A program made the translations under genes and the position numbers. A DNA stretch of 64,000 bases from positions 806,001 to 870,000 of the forward strand of contig NZ_CP142208.1 in NCBI RefSeq assembly GCF_036865545.1. The letters are read 5' to 3'. Below, piece by piece: positions 11,737-23,906 of this stretch (the first letter of the stretch is position 1; each line of letters starts with the position of its first letter). The notes below the pieces were generated by a model. The model did no database searches. It saw only the letters and a list, made by a program, of their open reading frames with translations, and had not been told where the DNA came from. The DNA comes from Erwinia sp. E_sp_B01_1 (GTDB lineage Bacteria; Pseudomonadota; Gammaproteobacteria; Enterobacterales; Enterobacteriaceae).

Positions 11737-12424
11737 TGCCGAGCACGGCGGCCTCAGCCACTTCGCCTTTCAGCAGCTTGTCCGTGCTGCCATCCCAGTA
11801 AACCCTGCCGTCAACAATCAGCATGCTGCGTGGCGCTATCCGCGCGGCATCTTCAATACTGTGCGAGACCATCAGCAGGGTGATATTACGCTCCTGACAG
11901 ACTTCATCCACCAGCTGGAGCATCTCTTTACGCAGCGCAGGATCCAGCGCCGAAAAAGGCTCATCCAGAAGCAGCAGGGGCTGCTGGCGTACCAGGCAGC
12001 GAGCGAGAGCAGCACGCTGTCGCTGCCCGCCTGAAAGTTGGGCTGGCAGGCGTTGCAGGCAGCTCTCCAGCCCAACGCGGCGGGCAATCTCCTGCAATGC
12101 CTGCTTCTGCTGCTGATTCAGCTTCAGGCCGGGGTTTAAGCCCAGGCCAATGTTCTGCGCCACGGTGAGGTGAGGGAAGAGGTTATTCTCCTGAAACAGC
12201 ATAGAGACCGGCCTTTTAGCGGGCGGCGTATGGCTGTGTTCTTTCCCCTCCAGCAACAGGCTTCCACTGTTACTTTCCAGAAAACCGGCAATCAGGCTCA
12301 GCAGGGTACTTTTTCCTGCGCCGCTTGGCCCCAGGATCGCGAGCCTTTCTCCCGCCTGCATGCTCAGCGAGAAGCGCATCGGCAGATGGTGATACAGCCA
12401 GGTTAAATTAGTGAGTGTTATCAT
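11723..12424 (-). CDS. thiQ: Thiamine/TPP importer ATPase ThiQ
   Basis: ATP-binding subunit of the ThiBPQ importer for thiamine and thiamine phosphates. The 233 residues contain Walker [10 protein letters not shown] (32-40), a Q-loop (LFQENNLF), the ABC signature LSGGQRQR and Walker [13 protein letters not shown] with the following catalytic glutamate. The ATG at 12424 lies inside the end of thiP (17-bp overlap), so translation is probably coupled. It is the last gene of the thiBPQ operon and overlaps the convergent yabI end. Confidence 0.96.
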   Translation of the reverse strand: MITLTNLTWLYHHLPMRFSLSMQAGERLAILGPSGAGKSTLLSLIAGFLESNSGSLLLEGKEHSHTPPAKRPVSMLFQENNLFPHLTVAQNIGLGLNPGLKLNQQQKQALQEIARRVGLESCLQRLPAQLSGGQRQRAALARCLVRQQPLLLLDEPFSALDPALRKEMLQLVDEVCQERNITLLMVSHSIEDAARIAPRSMLIVDGRVYWDGSTDKLLKGEVAEAAVLGISVR

Positions 12425-14018
12425 GACGTCCCGGCAGTTTTTCGATCAGGGTAAAGAGCAGGAAACAGAGCAGCAGCAACAGCAGAGCCGTGACGGCCCC
12501 TTCCTGACTGCGGTAGGAACCTATCTGTTGGTAAAGATAAAACGGCAGCGTGCGGAAATCTTCGTTGCCAAAAAGCGCCACCACGCCGAAGTCCCCAATC
12601 GACAGCACGCAGGCAAACGCCAGCGCCTGAGCCAGCGGGCCTTTCAGCGCCCGTAACTCAATCAGCTTCAGCCGGTTCCAGCCCCTGATATCCAGCGACT
12701 GACACAACCGGTTGTAACGTTCAGCGATGTCTCTTAACGGGTTTTCCAGTACCTTCATCGCGTAGGGAATCGCCATCAGCGCATTGGTAAAGATGACGAT
12801 ACCATCGGCAGCGTCGGGCAGACCCACAGTGGCGTTCAGCAGCAGAAAAAAGCCGGTAGCAAGCACTATTCCCGGCATCGCCAGAATCAGCATCCCACTG
12901 AGTTCAACTGACTGTCCCAGAAAGCGACGCTGGCGAAGGCGCAGTTCACGGCTACTCCACAGCAGCATCATCGTCAGAAGCACACAGAGCAGGCCTGCAC
13001 CCAGCGCAATGCGTACTGAGGTGAAGGTGGCCTGCCACAGCGCGGGCTGTTGCAGCACGCTGACCAGGCCGGGATTGAATCCATCAACAATCACAGCTAA
13101 CAGCGGCGGCAACAGCAGAATCAGCGCGCAGAGGATGAGCAAGGCATCCCAGATCCGCGCCTGCCAGCTATCTTCAGGATTGCGCCAGCCATTGATGCTG
13201 GCCGTACCGGAGGGGATGGCTTTACTCAGCCACTGACTCAGCATCACCAGCCCGAGGCAGCAAATCATCTGAATCATCGCCAGTAACGCCGCGCGACCGG
13301 GATCGTAATCGAAATTCAGCGCCTGGAAGATGGCCAGCTCGATGGTGGTGGCTTTCGGGCCGCCGCCCAGTGAGAGCACGGTAGCAAAGCTGGCAAAGCA
13401 GAGCATAAAAATCAGCGCGCCGGCGGGCAGGATTTGCCGGCGTAGCCAGGGCCATTCCACCACGGAAAAGTGATGCCAGCCGCGCAGGCCAAGCTGTGCC
13501 GCCAGCTGGCGCTGCTCGCCGGGGATTTGCTCCAGCGCCTGAAGCAACAGACGTGCCGCCAGTGGCAGGTTAAAGAAAACATGGGCCAGCAGAATGCCCT
13601 GCAGACCATAGGGAGTGAAGGTATAAGGGATGCCGATCAGCGCACAAAGGGCGGCCAGCCAGCCGGTACGTCCATAGACGCTGAGAATGCCGAAGACGGC
13701 GACCAGCACCGGCAAAACCAGGGTCATTGCACAGAGGCGCAGCAGCGTTTCCCGCCCGGGGAAGCGTCGCCGGTAAAGCGCACGGGCAAGCGGGATCGCC
13801 GGGCCAACGGCCAGCACGGCAGAGAGAAAGGCCTGCCAGAAGGAAAAGCGCAGCACGTGCCAGAGATAGTCATCCTGCCAGAGATCCAGCCACTGGATCT
13901 GCGGGGCATTCAGCCACAGCGCACTGAAGGCCAGCAGCGCCACGGCGACCAGCAGCGTGGCTGCCAGTGCGCCGGGCACCATCCAGCCAGCAATCAGCGG
14001 CTGAGGGCGCGTTGCCAT
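12408..14018 (-). CDS. thiP: Thiamine/TPP importer permease ThiP
   Basis: Fused two-domain permease of the thiamine ABC importer. The 536 residues carry about twelve hydrophobic helices in two homologous halves, each with an EAA-type cytoplasmic loop that contacts ThiQ (first: [14 protein letters not shown], about 175-190; second: [15 protein letters not shown]). The start at 14018 ([12 protein letters not shown]) matches the E. coli N-terminus and length. A four-residue longer start at 14030 is less likely. It overlaps thiB by 25 bp and thiQ by 17 bp. Confidence 0.95.
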   Translation of the reverse strand: MATRPQPLIAGWMVPGALAATLLVAVALLAFSALWLNAPQIQWLDLWQDDYLWHVLRFSFWQAFLSAVLAVGPAIPLARALYRRRFPGRETLLRLCAMTLVLPVLVAVFGILSVYGRTGWLAALCALIGIPYTFTPYGLQGILLAHVFFNLPLAARLLLQALEQIPGEQRQLAAQLGLRGWHHFSVVEWPWLRRQILPAGALIFMLCFASFATVLSLGGGPKATTIELAIFQALNFDYDPGRAALLAMIQMICCLGLVMLSQWLSKAIPSGTASINGWRNPEDSWQARIWDALLILCALILLLPPLLAVIVDGFNPGLVSVLQQPALWQATFTSVRIALGAGLLCVLLTMMLLWSSRELRLRQRRFLGQSVELSGMLILAMPGIVLATGFFLLLNATVGLPDAADGIVIFTNALMAIPYAMKVLENPLRDIAERYNRLCQSLDIRGWNRLKLIELRALKGPLAQALAFACVLSIGDFGVVALFGNEDFRTLPFYLYQQIGSYRSQEGAVTALLLLLLCFLLFTLIEKLPGRHDNTH

Positions 14019-14980
14019 GCACTTATCCACTGGCTACGCTGGCTGGCCACTTCCTGCGGGGTGTATTGCAGAGTTTTAGCCGGAACGGTCAGGGTGTCGA
14101 ACCCGGCTGGCAGCGTGCTTTTCACTACCGGATACATCCAGTTGCCGGTCGGAATACTCTCCTGGAAGGGCTTATCCAGCATGAATTTCATGAATTTCTC
14201 AGCCAGTTCCGGCTGTTGGCTGCTTTTAAGCTGTCCGGCAACTTCCACCTGCAGATAGTGACCTTCGCTGAAGTCAGCCGCGGCATACTGAGTTTTTTTC
14301 TCTTCAATCAGATGATAAGCGGGTGAAGTGGTATAGCTCAGCACCATATCGCCTTCACCTTTCAGGAACAGCCCGTAGGCCTCGCTCCATCCTTTGGTGA
14401 CGGTGACGGTTTTCTTCGCCAGTTTCTGCCAGGCTTCCGGCGTCTGGTCGCCAAAGACTTTCTGCATCCACAGCAGCAGACCCAGTCCTGGCGTGCTGGT
14501 GCGCGGATCCTCGTAGATGACCTTAATGGGACGATCGGTTTCCACCAGCTCCTTCAGGCTTTTCGGCGGATTTTGCAGTCTGGTTTTATCGTAAACGAAG
14601 GCGAACCAGCCGTAGTCATAAGGGACAAAGGTTTTGTTGCTCCAGCCGCCCGGCACGGTGGTATTGCTGGTGTCGACCTGGCTTTCAGCAAACAGGCCGG
14701 TTTTCTCTGCCGCATCCAGCAGATTATTATCCAGCCCCAGTACCACGTCAGCTTTGCTCTTTTTGCCTTCCATCCGCAGACGGTTAAGCAGGGAAACGCC
14801 ATCTTCCAGCGCGACATATTTCAGTTCGCATCCGCAACGGGCTTCGAAGGCTTTCTTGATCGCCGGGCCAGGCCCCCAGTCGGCGGAGAACGAATCGTAG
14901 GTATAGACCGTCAACACAGGTTTAGCGGCAAAAGCAGGGAGGGTGGTGAGGATCAGCAGAGGCAATAATTTTTTCAACAC
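13994..14980 (-). CDS. thiB: Periplasmic thiamine/TPP-binding protein ThiB
   Basis: Substrate-binding protein that delivers thiamine, TMP and TPP to ThiPQ. The 328-residue product starts with a Sec signal peptide (about 18 residues, ending PAFA). The family segments VLTVYTYDSFSADWGPGP, DVVLGLDNNLLDAAEKTG and EDPRTSTPGLGLLLWMQKV follow. I chose the GTG at 14980 because AAGGA lies seven bases upstream and the signal peptide then begins at once. The frame is open 19 codons further, but that extension would run into the riboswitch. It is the first gene of thiBPQ, directly downstream of a TPP riboswitch. Confidence 0.94.
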   Translation of the reverse strand: MLKKLLPLLILTTLPAFAAKPVLTVYTYDSFSADWGPGPAIKKAFEARCGCELKYVALEDGVSLLNRLRMEGKKSKADVVLGLDNNLLDAAEKTGLFAESQVDTSNTTVPGGWSNKTFVPYDYGWFAFVYDKTRLQNPPKSLKELVETDRPIKVIYEDPRTSTPGLGLLLWMQKVFGDQTPEAWQKLAKKTVTVTKGWSEAYGLFLKGEGDMVLSYTTSPAYHLIEEKKTQYAAADFSEGHYLQVEVAGQLKSSQQPELAEKFMKFMLDKPFQESIPTGNWMYPVVKSTLPAGFDTLTVPAKTLQYTPQEVASQRSQWISAWQRALSR

Positions 14981-15029
14981 TTCGCGTTCCTTGAAAAGGG
15001 TAGTCGCAAAGGATCTGAGTAGGCAAAAC

Positions 15030-15126
15030 ACTCTCAAATCCCTACGCCGGCATTATCCGGATCAGGTTCGACGGGTCTGTCTCAGCCTTTGCCGTATCAC
15101 ACCGCAAATGCACCCCGTTGAGAACG
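15030..15126 (-). promoter_or_regulatory. TPP riboswitch (THI element) controlling thiBPQ
   Basis: On the minus strand the conserved THI-box parts appear in order: ACGGGGTG, then a variable P3 arm, CTGAGA, ACCCGTCGAACCTGATC, CGGATAATGCCGGCG and AGGGATTTGAGAG. These form the P2/P4 sensor helices that bind thiamine pyrophosphate. Its 3' end lies about 50 bp from the thiB start, so ligand binding most likely blocks expression of the importer when TPP is plentiful, as known for the E. coli thiB (tbpA) leader. Boundaries are approximate to a few bases. Confidence 0.95.
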
Positions 15127-15162
15127 GCCTATTCTAGTGATTTCCCGGCTGTAGCGAAAGCG

Positions 15163-16824
15163 TCATGATTCAGGAGGTAAAAACCAGGCGGATTTGAAGT
15201 CAAACCAGCCGAGCGTGTTCATTCTGATCCCACGCATACTGCGCTGGCCTTCCAGCAGCAGCCAGTGATGAAACAGCGGATGCAGGCTGCATGAAGTGAT
15301 CAACTGCTTACTCCAGTCGGCCAGCGGCAGAGTGTTTTCACGCCAGCGCTGCGCGTCCTTTTCCCAGTCCAGCGGCACGCAATGGCGGAGCAGAGGAATT
15401 TCATACAGCAGGGCGAAAAGAGAGAACTCCAGCGGCAGAGTAAAGTTAGCGCTGCCCAGCCAGAGATCGCTTTCCGCCTCGCCACGATGCCAGAGATCAT
15501 ACTCCACCTGATTGACGATCAGTTCGACGCCTTCAGCAGCCAGCAGGGGACGAAGCGTATTGGCAATGCCCTGATGTTCAATATGATCCTTGTAAAAGGT
15601 CAGGGTCAGAGAGGTGAGTCCTGCGGGTTTCTCGCTGGCTGACACGGTTTGGCGATGATGCCAGCGTGGCAGCAGACCATAAGCCGGGAACCAGTAATGC
15701 TGGTAGGCGACGCCTGCCAGGTTCAGCAGCGCTATCGGGTTGCATAATCTGCTGACCCAGCGGCGGATTTCCTCATTGCTTCCCCGCTCTGAACGCTGAT
15801 CGAACAGCAGGAAATAGCCACCCTCTTCAAGCCGGCTCTCTTCCGACTTCTCTTCCTGGCTGTTTCCCTCAAGCTTGACCCCGGAAATGATCAGTTCTTC
15901 ACTGATTTCGGGTAGTACCCAGATATTCACCTCATCGATCAGCGCCCGATAGCCAAAATAGTCATCGAAAGCCCGGATCTTCAACTGGGAGTGCTGATTG
16001 CGCACCACCGCATAAGGCCCGGTCCCCACCGGATGACGGGCGAAATCAGGCAGTTGTGGCCACTCCTGCGGCAGGATCATCGCGCTGACGCTGCCCAACA
16101 GCCAGGGCAGCCAGCGATCGGGCTGCGTAAGGTGAATATCCAGTGTCCAGGAAGCAGAGGAGTCGATGCGCTCAAGGTGCGAGTAAAGAGGCTGAGCGGT
16201 CAGGCGCTGAAGCGAGTCGATAACATCGGCCATCTCCAGTTCGCGGCCATGATGGAAATGGATCGCCGGGCGTAAATAAAACCGCCAGTGGAGCGGATTG
16301 AGCTGCTGCCAGTGGTGGGCGATATCCGGTTCGATTTCCCCGTTTTCCTCATTTATCCGCGTAAGGCTGCTGAAAATCTGCCGGGCGAGGTGGCTTTCTG
16401 ACCGCCGGAGCGGGGTACCGGGCAGCAAATTCAGCAGGGAGCGGTAGTAAAGCACGCGCAGGATATGTTTCCCCTGACGGAAACTGCGCCCCAGGTGCGA
16501 GATAAGCATCTGCCGGACGGTATTTTTATCGCCGACCAGCTGCACCAGTTGATCCACGCGATCGTGCTCCAGTAACTCCTCAGCCCGCTGCTGCTGTAAA
16601 GCCAGACCCGTATAAAGGAAATTGAGTGTGGAACGTCTTCCCCGGCCCGCTTCAGCCCGCCACTCCAGCCAGCCTTGCTCCTGCATCGCGTTGAGTAAAT
16701 TACGCATATGACGCCGTGAACAGCTTAACTGCACCGCCAGATCGTTCAGGGTGGTGTGCTGCGACTGACCTTCGCAACATTGCCAGAGCCGGATAAACTG
16801 CTGTTGTAAGCGGGCAGAAGACAT
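15163..16824 (-). CDS. sgrR: Sugar-phosphate stress transcriptional regulator SgrR
   Basis: SgrR senses glucose-phosphate stress and activates the sRNA gene sgrS (and setA) while repressing itself. The 553-residue product (E. coli 551) has an N-terminal winged-helix DNA-binding domain (about 1-110, with [20 protein letters not shown] as the HTH). A large solute-binding-protein-like domain (SBP_bac_5 type, about 160-540) presumably binds the signal. It is divergent from sgrS; the 67-bp interval holds both promoters, the usual autoregulated arrangement. Confidence 0.94.
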   Translation of the reverse strand: MSSARLQQQFIRLWQCCEGQSQHTTLNDLAVQLSCSRRHMRNLLNAMQEQGWLEWRAEAGRGRRSTLNFLYTGLALQQQRAEELLEHDRVDQLVQLVGDKNTVRQMLISHLGRSFRQGKHILRVLYYRSLLNLLPGTPLRRSESHLARQIFSSLTRINEENGEIEPDIAHHWQQLNPLHWRFYLRPAIHFHHGRELEMADVIDSLQRLTAQPLYSHLERIDSSASWTLDIHLTQPDRWLPWLLGSVSAMILPQEWPQLPDFARHPVGTGPYAVVRNQHSQLKIRAFDDYFGYRALIDEVNIWVLPEISEELIISGVKLEGNSQEEKSEESRLEEGGYFLLFDQRSERGSNEEIRRWVSRLCNPIALLNLAGVAYQHYWFPAYGLLPRWHHRQTVSASEKPAGLTSLTLTFYKDHIEHQGIANTLRPLLAAEGVELIVNQVEYDLWHRGEAESDLWLGSANFTLPLEFSLFALLYEIPLLRHCVPLDWEKDAQRWRENTLPLADWSKQLITSCSLHPLFHHWLLLEGQRSMRGIRMNTLGWFDFKSAWFLPPES

Positions 16825-16891
16825 AAAAGAGGAACCCTTATTGAAAATCAGCCTGTTTTTTCTGCCTTATTTTAGGATGATAATCACTGTA

Positions 16892-16997
16892 GATGAAAGA
16901 GCGGGAGACATTCTTTGAATGGCGCTCTGTCATCTTTTTCAATTCTGAGTATGGTGCGTTTTCACCAGCCAGCGGGGCCTGTCCTGCTGGCTTTTTT
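16892..16997 (+). ncRNA. sgrS: Small RNA SgrS (short form, no SgrT)
   Basis: SgrS base-pairs with ptsG mRNA through Hfq and triggers its decay during sugar-phosphate stress. The diagnostic 3' part is present: CTGAGTATGG (16945-16954, the ptsG-pairing seed), then GTG..TTTTCAC. A terminator hairpin, GCCAGC..GCTGGC, follows, closed by TTTTTT (16991-16996), the Hfq-binding tail. The predicted start is G16892, seven bases after a GATAAT -10 box. At about 106 nt it is half the E. coli length. The 5' part lacks an SD plus stop-closed ORF that could be SgrT; short SgrS forms without sgrT are known in some enterics. Confidence 0.85.
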
Positions 16998-17075
16998 CGC
17001 TGGCTCGTGTTTTCTTCTATGCTTGCTGTTTGTCGAACCACACCTGTGGCGACCTTTCTCCTTGAAGGATCAGGC

Positions 17076-18254
17076 ATGAAATCGCTTCTCACACGCCGTC
17101 GTCGTATCAACCCTGTTTATCTCGCCTTTATGGCTGTCTCTTTTATGATTGGGGTAGCCGGTGCCCTTCAGGCGCCAACGTTGAGCCTGTTTCTGACCCG
17201 CGAAGTTGCTGTTCGCCCCTTCTGGGTTGGGCTGTTTTACACCGTAAATGCCATCGCCGGTATTGCGGTCAGTATCCTGCTGGCGAAGCGATCGGATAAC
17301 CAGGGCGACCGGCGAATGCTGATCCTGTTCTGCTGCCTGATGGCGATCGGCAATGCGCTGCTGTTTGCTTTCAATCGCGACTATCTGACGCTGATTACCT
17401 TTGGCGTGCTGCTTTCCGCGCTGGCCAGCGTTTCAATGCCGCAAATATTTGCCCTGGCGAGGGAGTATGCCGACAGCTCCGCGCGGGAAGTGGTGATGTT
17501 CAGCTCGGTGATGCGGGCGCAATTGTCGCTGGCCTGGGTTATAGGACCGCCCCTCTCCTTTGCGCTGGCGTTGAATTACGGTTTCACCACCATGTTTGTT
17601 ATCGCCGCCGGGCTGTTTGTGGTCTGTATTGCGTTGATCTGGTTCGCGCTGCCTTCAGTTCCGCGCGTGGCGCAGTCGCCTGAAGTGGTGATTACCCAGG
17701 TCAGTGCCTGGAAGAGCAGGGATGTCAGGCTGTTGTTCCTGGCGTCGCTACTGATGTGGACCTGCAATACCATGTATATCATTGATATGCCGCTGTATAT
17801 CACCAGCGTTCTTGGGTTGCCAGATCGTCTGGCCGGGCTGTTGATGGGGGTGGCAGCGGGTCTGGAAATTCCGGCTATGCTGCTGGCCGGACATTACGTT
17901 AAGCGTTTCGGCAAGCGCAAGATGATGCTGTTTGCGGTGGCTGCCGGGACGGTATTTTACCTCGGTCTGGTGCTGTTCCAGTCCAAAACTGCTCTGCTGG
18001 TTTTACAGATATTTAATGCGATCTTTATCGGTATTGTCGCCGGGATTGGCATGCTCTATTTCCAGGATCTGATGCCGGGTCGGCCTGGTGCTGCAACCAC
18101 GCTGTTTACCAACAGTATTTCAACCGGCGTAATTGTGGCGGGCATAGTCCAGGGGGCGCTGGCTGAGACTTTTGGCCATTACTCCGTCTACTGGGCGGCG
18201 CTGGTGCTGTCACTGGGGGCGCTGGCGATGTCGGCAAAAGTCAAAGACGTTTAG
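17076..18254 (+). CDS. setA: Sugar efflux transporter SetA (MFS)
   Basis: SetA exports glucose, lactose and related sugars and acts in the sugar-phosphate stress response beside SgrS. The 392 residues (identical in length to E. coli SetA) show about 12 hydrophobic helices and MFS motifs (LAKRSDNQGDRRM between helices 2 and 3). The frame is open 61 codons upstream through the whole of sgrS. I chose ATG 17076 because AAGGA lies six bases before it and the alignment with E. coli begins there. It probably shares the SgrR-activated sgrS promoter by read-through of the sgrS terminator. Confidence 0.94.
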   Translation: MKSLLTRRRRINPVYLAFMAVSFMIGVAGALQAPTLSLFLTREVAVRPFWVGLFYTVNAIAGIAVSILLAKRSDNQGDRRMLILFCCLMAIGNALLFAFNRDYLTLITFGVLLSALASVSMPQIFALAREYADSSAREVVMFSSVMRAQLSLAWVIGPPLSFALALNYGFTTMFVIAAGLFVVCIALIWFALPSVPRVAQSPEVVITQVSAWKSRDVRLLFLASLLMWTCNTMYIIDMPLYITSVLGLPDRLAGLLMGVAAGLEIPAMLLAGHYVKRFGKRKMMLFAVAAGTVFYLGLVLFQSKTALLVLQIFNAIFIGIVAGIGMLYFQDLMPGRPGAATTLFTNSISTGVIVAGIVQGALAETFGHYSVYWAALVLSLGALAMSAKVKDV

Positions 18255-18318
18255 GCATAAACGGGCGCGGTAAGAAGGGGAAAGCAGAGGGAAGCGTTGC
18301 CTCCTCCCTCTAAGATCA

Positions 18319-18924
18319 TCAGCGCAGAAAGGCCGGCTGTTTTTGCTCATACGCGGTGATATCAGCATCATGCTGTAGCGTCAGACCAATATTATCCAGT
18401 CCGTTGATCAGGCAGTGGCGGCGAAAGCCGTCAATGCTGAAGGCGTAACGTTTTTCACCTGCCACCACTTCCTGCTGCTCCAGATCTACGGTGATACTGA
18501 CGCCAGGTTCGCTGGCTACCAGCTGGAACAACTCTTCAACTTCCGCTTCACTTAATGTCACCAGCAGAAGCTGGTTGTTAAAAGAGTTGTTGGCAAAAAT
18601 ATCGGCAAAATCGCTGCCGATAATCGCCTGAATACCGTAGTCGGTCAGTGCCCAGGGCGCGTGTTCACGCGAAGAACCACAGCCGAAATTCTCACGGGTC
18701 AGCATAATACTGGCACCGCGAAACGCCGGCTTGTTCAGCACAAATTCCGGATTAGGGATCTGGCCTTCGGCATCGGTATAACGCCAGTCATAAAACAGGT
18801 TGCGGCCGAATCCGGTGCGCGTGACCATCTGCAGGAACTGCTTAGGAATGATCGCATCCGTGTCTACGTTAGCAGCATCCATCGGTACCGCGATGCCAGT
18901 GTGTCGGGTAAATTTCTTTGCCAT
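18319..18924 (-). CDS. leuD: 3-isopropylmalate dehydratase small subunit
   Basis: LeuD joins LeuC to isomerise 2-isopropylmalate to 3-isopropylmalate in leucine synthesis. The 201-residue product (E. coli 201) is an aconitase-swivel domain with the substrate-binding segments [14 protein letters not shown] and [12 protein letters not shown]. It is last in leuABCD, 9 bp after leuC. Start ATG at 18924 ([10 protein letters not shown]) matches the family. Confidence 0.97.
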   Translation of the reverse strand: MAKKFTRHTGIAVPMDAANVDTDAIIPKQFLQMVTRTGFGRNLFYDWRYTDAEGQIPNPEFVLNKPAFRGASIMLTRENFGCGSSREHAPWALTDYGIQAIIGSDFADIFANNSFNNQLLLVTLSEAEVEELFQLVASEPGVSITVDLEQQEVVAGEKRYAFSIDGFRRHCLINGLDNIGLTLQHDADITAYEQKQPAFLR

Positions 18925-18933
18925 ACCGGCTCC

Positions 18934-20331
18934 TTAAATCAGTTCGCGAATGTCGGCAAAATGTCCGGCGACGGCTGCTGCTGCTGCCATGGCCGGACTC
19001 AGGAGATGGGTGCGGCCACCCCGGCCCTGACGGCCTTCAAAGTTGCGGTTGCTGGTGGAGGCGCAGCGTTCGCCAGGGTTCAGGCGGTCGTTGTTCATCG
19101 CCAGGCACATAGAGCAACCGGGAAGACGCCACTCAAAACCGGCATCCAGGAAGATCTTATCCAGCCCTTCAGCTTCAGCCTGCGCTTTTACCGGCCCGGA
19201 GCCAGGCACCACAAAGGCCTGAACACCTTGTGCGAGGGTATGACCTTTCACCACTGCTGCCGCGGCCCGTAAATCCTCGATACGTGAGTTAGTGCAGGAG
19301 CCAATAAACACTTTATCAATCCGGACGTCGGTCAGCTTAATGCCGGGCTTAAGATCCATATACGCCAGCGCTTTTTCAGCGGAAGCCCGCTCCACCGGAT
19401 CGCTGAATGAAGCCGGATCGGGAATACACTCATTGACGGCAATCACCTGGCCGGGATTGGTACCCCAGGTTACCTGCGGGGCAATATCTGCTGCATCCAG
19501 CCGCACCACTCTATCGAAGTGGGCATCGCTGTCAGACTTCAGCGTACGCCAGTAAGCGACGGCTTCATCCCAGGCCGCCTCTTTCGGCGCAAACTGTCGG
19601 CCTTTGACGTAGTCAAAAGTCGTGTCATCTGGCGCGACCAGGCCAGCCTTAGCCCCTAACTCAATCGCCATGTTGCACAGGGTCATACGACCTTCCATGC
19701 TCAACGCTTCCACCGCCGGGCCAGAGAACTCCACGACGTGACCATTGCCGCCGCCGCTGCCGGTTTTACCGATAATCGCCAGCGCAATATCTTTAGCCGT
19801 GATGCCCGGTGCCGTGTGCCCCGTGACTTCAATATTCATGGTTTTGGCACGTGACTGCTTCAGAGTCTGGGTAGCTAACACATGTTCCACCTCTGAAGTC
19901 CCGATGCCAAAGGCCAGAGCGCCAAAGGCACCGTGTGTGGAAGTGTGCGAGTCGCCGCAGACGATGGTCATGCCAGGCAGCGACAGTCCCTGTTCAGGGC
20001 CAATGACATGCACGATGCCCTGGAAAGGGTGTTTCAGGTCATACAACCGTACGCCAAAAGCTTCACAGTTTTTGATCAGCATCGACATCTGGATACGGGC
20101 CATCTCGCCGCTGGCATTGATATCACGCGTCTGGGTGGAGACGTTGTGATCCATAGTGGCAAAAGTTTTAGACGGCTGACGTACCGGGCGTCCATGCGCC
20201 CGCAGACCATCAAAGGCCTGCGCCGAGGTCACCTCATGAACCAGATGCCTGTCGATGTACAACAGCGGGGTTTCGTCTGGCGATTCTTTCACCACATGCG
20301 CATCAAACAGCTTCTCGTATAATGTTTTCAT
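18934..20331 (-). CDS. leuC: 3-isopropylmalate dehydratase large subunit
   Basis: Catalytic [4Fe-4S] subunit of isopropylmalate isomerase. The 465 residues include the three cluster cysteines, one in [13 protein letters not shown] (about 345) and two in [13 protein letters not shown] (about 405-410). The aconitase signature [20 protein letters not shown] is also present. It begins with [14 protein letters not shown], two bases after leuB stops, so coupling within the operon is likely. Confidence 0.97.
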   Translation of the reverse strand: MKTLYEKLFDAHVVKESPDETPLLYIDRHLVHEVTSAQAFDGLRAHGRPVRQPSKTFATMDHNVSTQTRDINASGEMARIQMSMLIKNCEAFGVRLYDLKHPFQGIVHVIGPEQGLSLPGMTIVCGDSHTSTHGAFGALAFGIGTSEVEHVLATQTLKQSRAKTMNIEVTGHTAPGITAKDIALAIIGKTGSGGGNGHVVEFSGPAVEALSMEGRMTLCNMAIELGAKAGLVAPDDTTFDYVKGRQFAPKEAAWDEAVAYWRTLKSDSDAHFDRVVRLDAADIAPQVTWGTNPGQVIAVNECIPDPASFSDPVERASAEKALAYMDLKPGIKLTDVRIDKVFIGSCTNSRIEDLRAAAAVVKGHTLAQGVQAFVVPGSGPVKAQAEAEGLDKIFLDAGFEWRLPGCSMCLAMNNDRLNPGERCASTSNRNFEGRQGRGGRTHLLSPAMAAAAAVAGHFADIRELI

Positions 20332-20333
20332 AT

Positions 20334-22993
<2,660 letters not shown>

Positions 22994-23033
22994 TGGGTTA
23001 ATCCTTGTCGTGTTTACTTTGTCAGTGCTACGG

Positions 23034-23068
23034 GCATAAAAAAACCCGCGCATTGGCGCGGGTTTTTT
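23034..23068 (-). terminator. Leucine-operon attenuator (intrinsic terminator)
   Basis: On the minus strand the hairpin CCCGCGCC-AATG-CGCGGG is followed by seven T, between leuL and leuA. It is the terminator half of the leu attenuation switch. Transcription should stop here when leuL is translated freely (leucine plentiful) and read through when ribosomes stall at the leucine codons. Confidence 0.9.
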
Positions 23069-23084
23069 AGTTTGTAAGCCTGAA

Positions 23085-23171
23085 TCAGTAATTCATTTCT
23101 TCGCCCACAAGTCTACCGCGCAATGGAGATGCGTTTAGTAGTAGACCGAGTAGGCGAGTGGAACGAATCAT
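23085..23171 (-). CDS. leuL: leu operon leader peptide (28 residues)
   Basis: This short frame starts at ATG 23171 and stops at TGA 23087-23085. It contains a cluster of leucine control codons (CTA CTC GGT CTA CTA CTA, residues 7-12), four of them the rare CTA. The core [13 protein letters not shown] resembles the E. coli leader (GLLLLNASSLRGR). The N- and C-terminal ends differ from E. coli. It lies between the leu promoter and the attenuator and acts by ribosome stalling rather than as a protein. Confidence 0.93.
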   Translation of the reverse strand: MIRSTRLLGLLLNASPLRGRLVGEEMNY

Positions 23172-23204
23172 TGAATCAGACCCCATAAATTAGCTGTTCC
23201 TTTA

Positions 23205-23234
23205 TTGATACTTGATTTTTGGGGGCGATGTCAA
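23205..23234 (-). promoter_or_regulatory. leu operon promoter
   Basis: On the minus strand a consensus -35 TTGACA (23234-23229) is separated by 18 bp from TATCAA (23210-23205). Transcription would start near 23198, about 27 bases before the leuL start codon. Spacing and position match the E. coli leu promoter. Confidence 0.8.
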
Positions 23235-23906
23235 CCAAAGCCGTCAGGTTAATTATGTTAAGCGGGAAGAGGCTCAGGAAAATAATTCTGAAGCAGGGAC
23301 CGGCTGCAGAACAAAGGGCAAGGTGAAACGCCAGGGGCTGTTTTTCAACGGGGTATTGAGGGGATGTCAGGCCCGGATGCTTAAAAAAAGATTGGCTAAT
23401 CAACATGATGAATAGGAAAAGCTTATGGATGACCTGCGGAAATAATTTCCCTGTGTTCAGATAATTGTTTTTTATAAGGAATATCAGGCAGCAGATAAAC
23501 CTGAAATAGCCACGATGTTTGAACAGGTGAACTTCTATTTGGCTCTGGAACCTTTTAATAACAAAACGATCGCACTGCAAAAGAATTGCTCACCAGAATA
23601 ATTCGCTTTTCTTTCGCCGTTTAGTCAGTGTATTTGTCGATAAGTCTCCGTAGCGGGTAGTGCCTTGCGTACCTGTTATTATGCAAAAGCCTGTGTCAGA
23701 GGTTTGCCTGCCAACTTTTCTACGGTTATGGTATTTCATCAACGCATAAAAACAGTCAGGGATTCACCCTGTACCCGGATGCTGGAAATGAATTCCAGCG
23801 TCTTTGCATAAACACAGGTTTTGACCTTATCTGCCCGCCTTGCTTTTATGAAGGTGATTGAGGGCGCGGCAAAGATAAATCAGCACCTTAAAGCCTGGAG
23901 GCAAAA
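23235..23906. other. leu-ilvI intergenic region without a gene (no leuO)
   Basis: In E. coli this interval between the divergent leu and ilvIH operons holds leuO; no LysR-type coding sequence is visible here in any frame. The stretch around 23380-23600 is A/T-rich. It contains a plus-strand open stretch with no in-frame start near its beginning (about 23460-23600, ...KEYQAADKPEIATMFEQVNF...) that I do not recognise. A perfect 7-bp hairpin GCTGGAA/TTCCAGC (23781-23799) lies in the ilvI leader. The region just upstream of ilvI is where Lrp acts in E. coli; I cannot point to defined Lrp sites. Confidence 0.7.

Noticed and set aside
18286..18311. AGAGGGA/TCCCTCT inverted repeat between setA and leuD as a terminator
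   Set aside because: Only 7 bp with a 12-nt loop and no T run on either side; too weak to call.
23176..23580. 134-codon minus-strand open frame between leuL and ilvI
   Set aside because: No start region with SD, composition unlike neighbouring genes, no recognisable domain, and it crosses the leu promoter.
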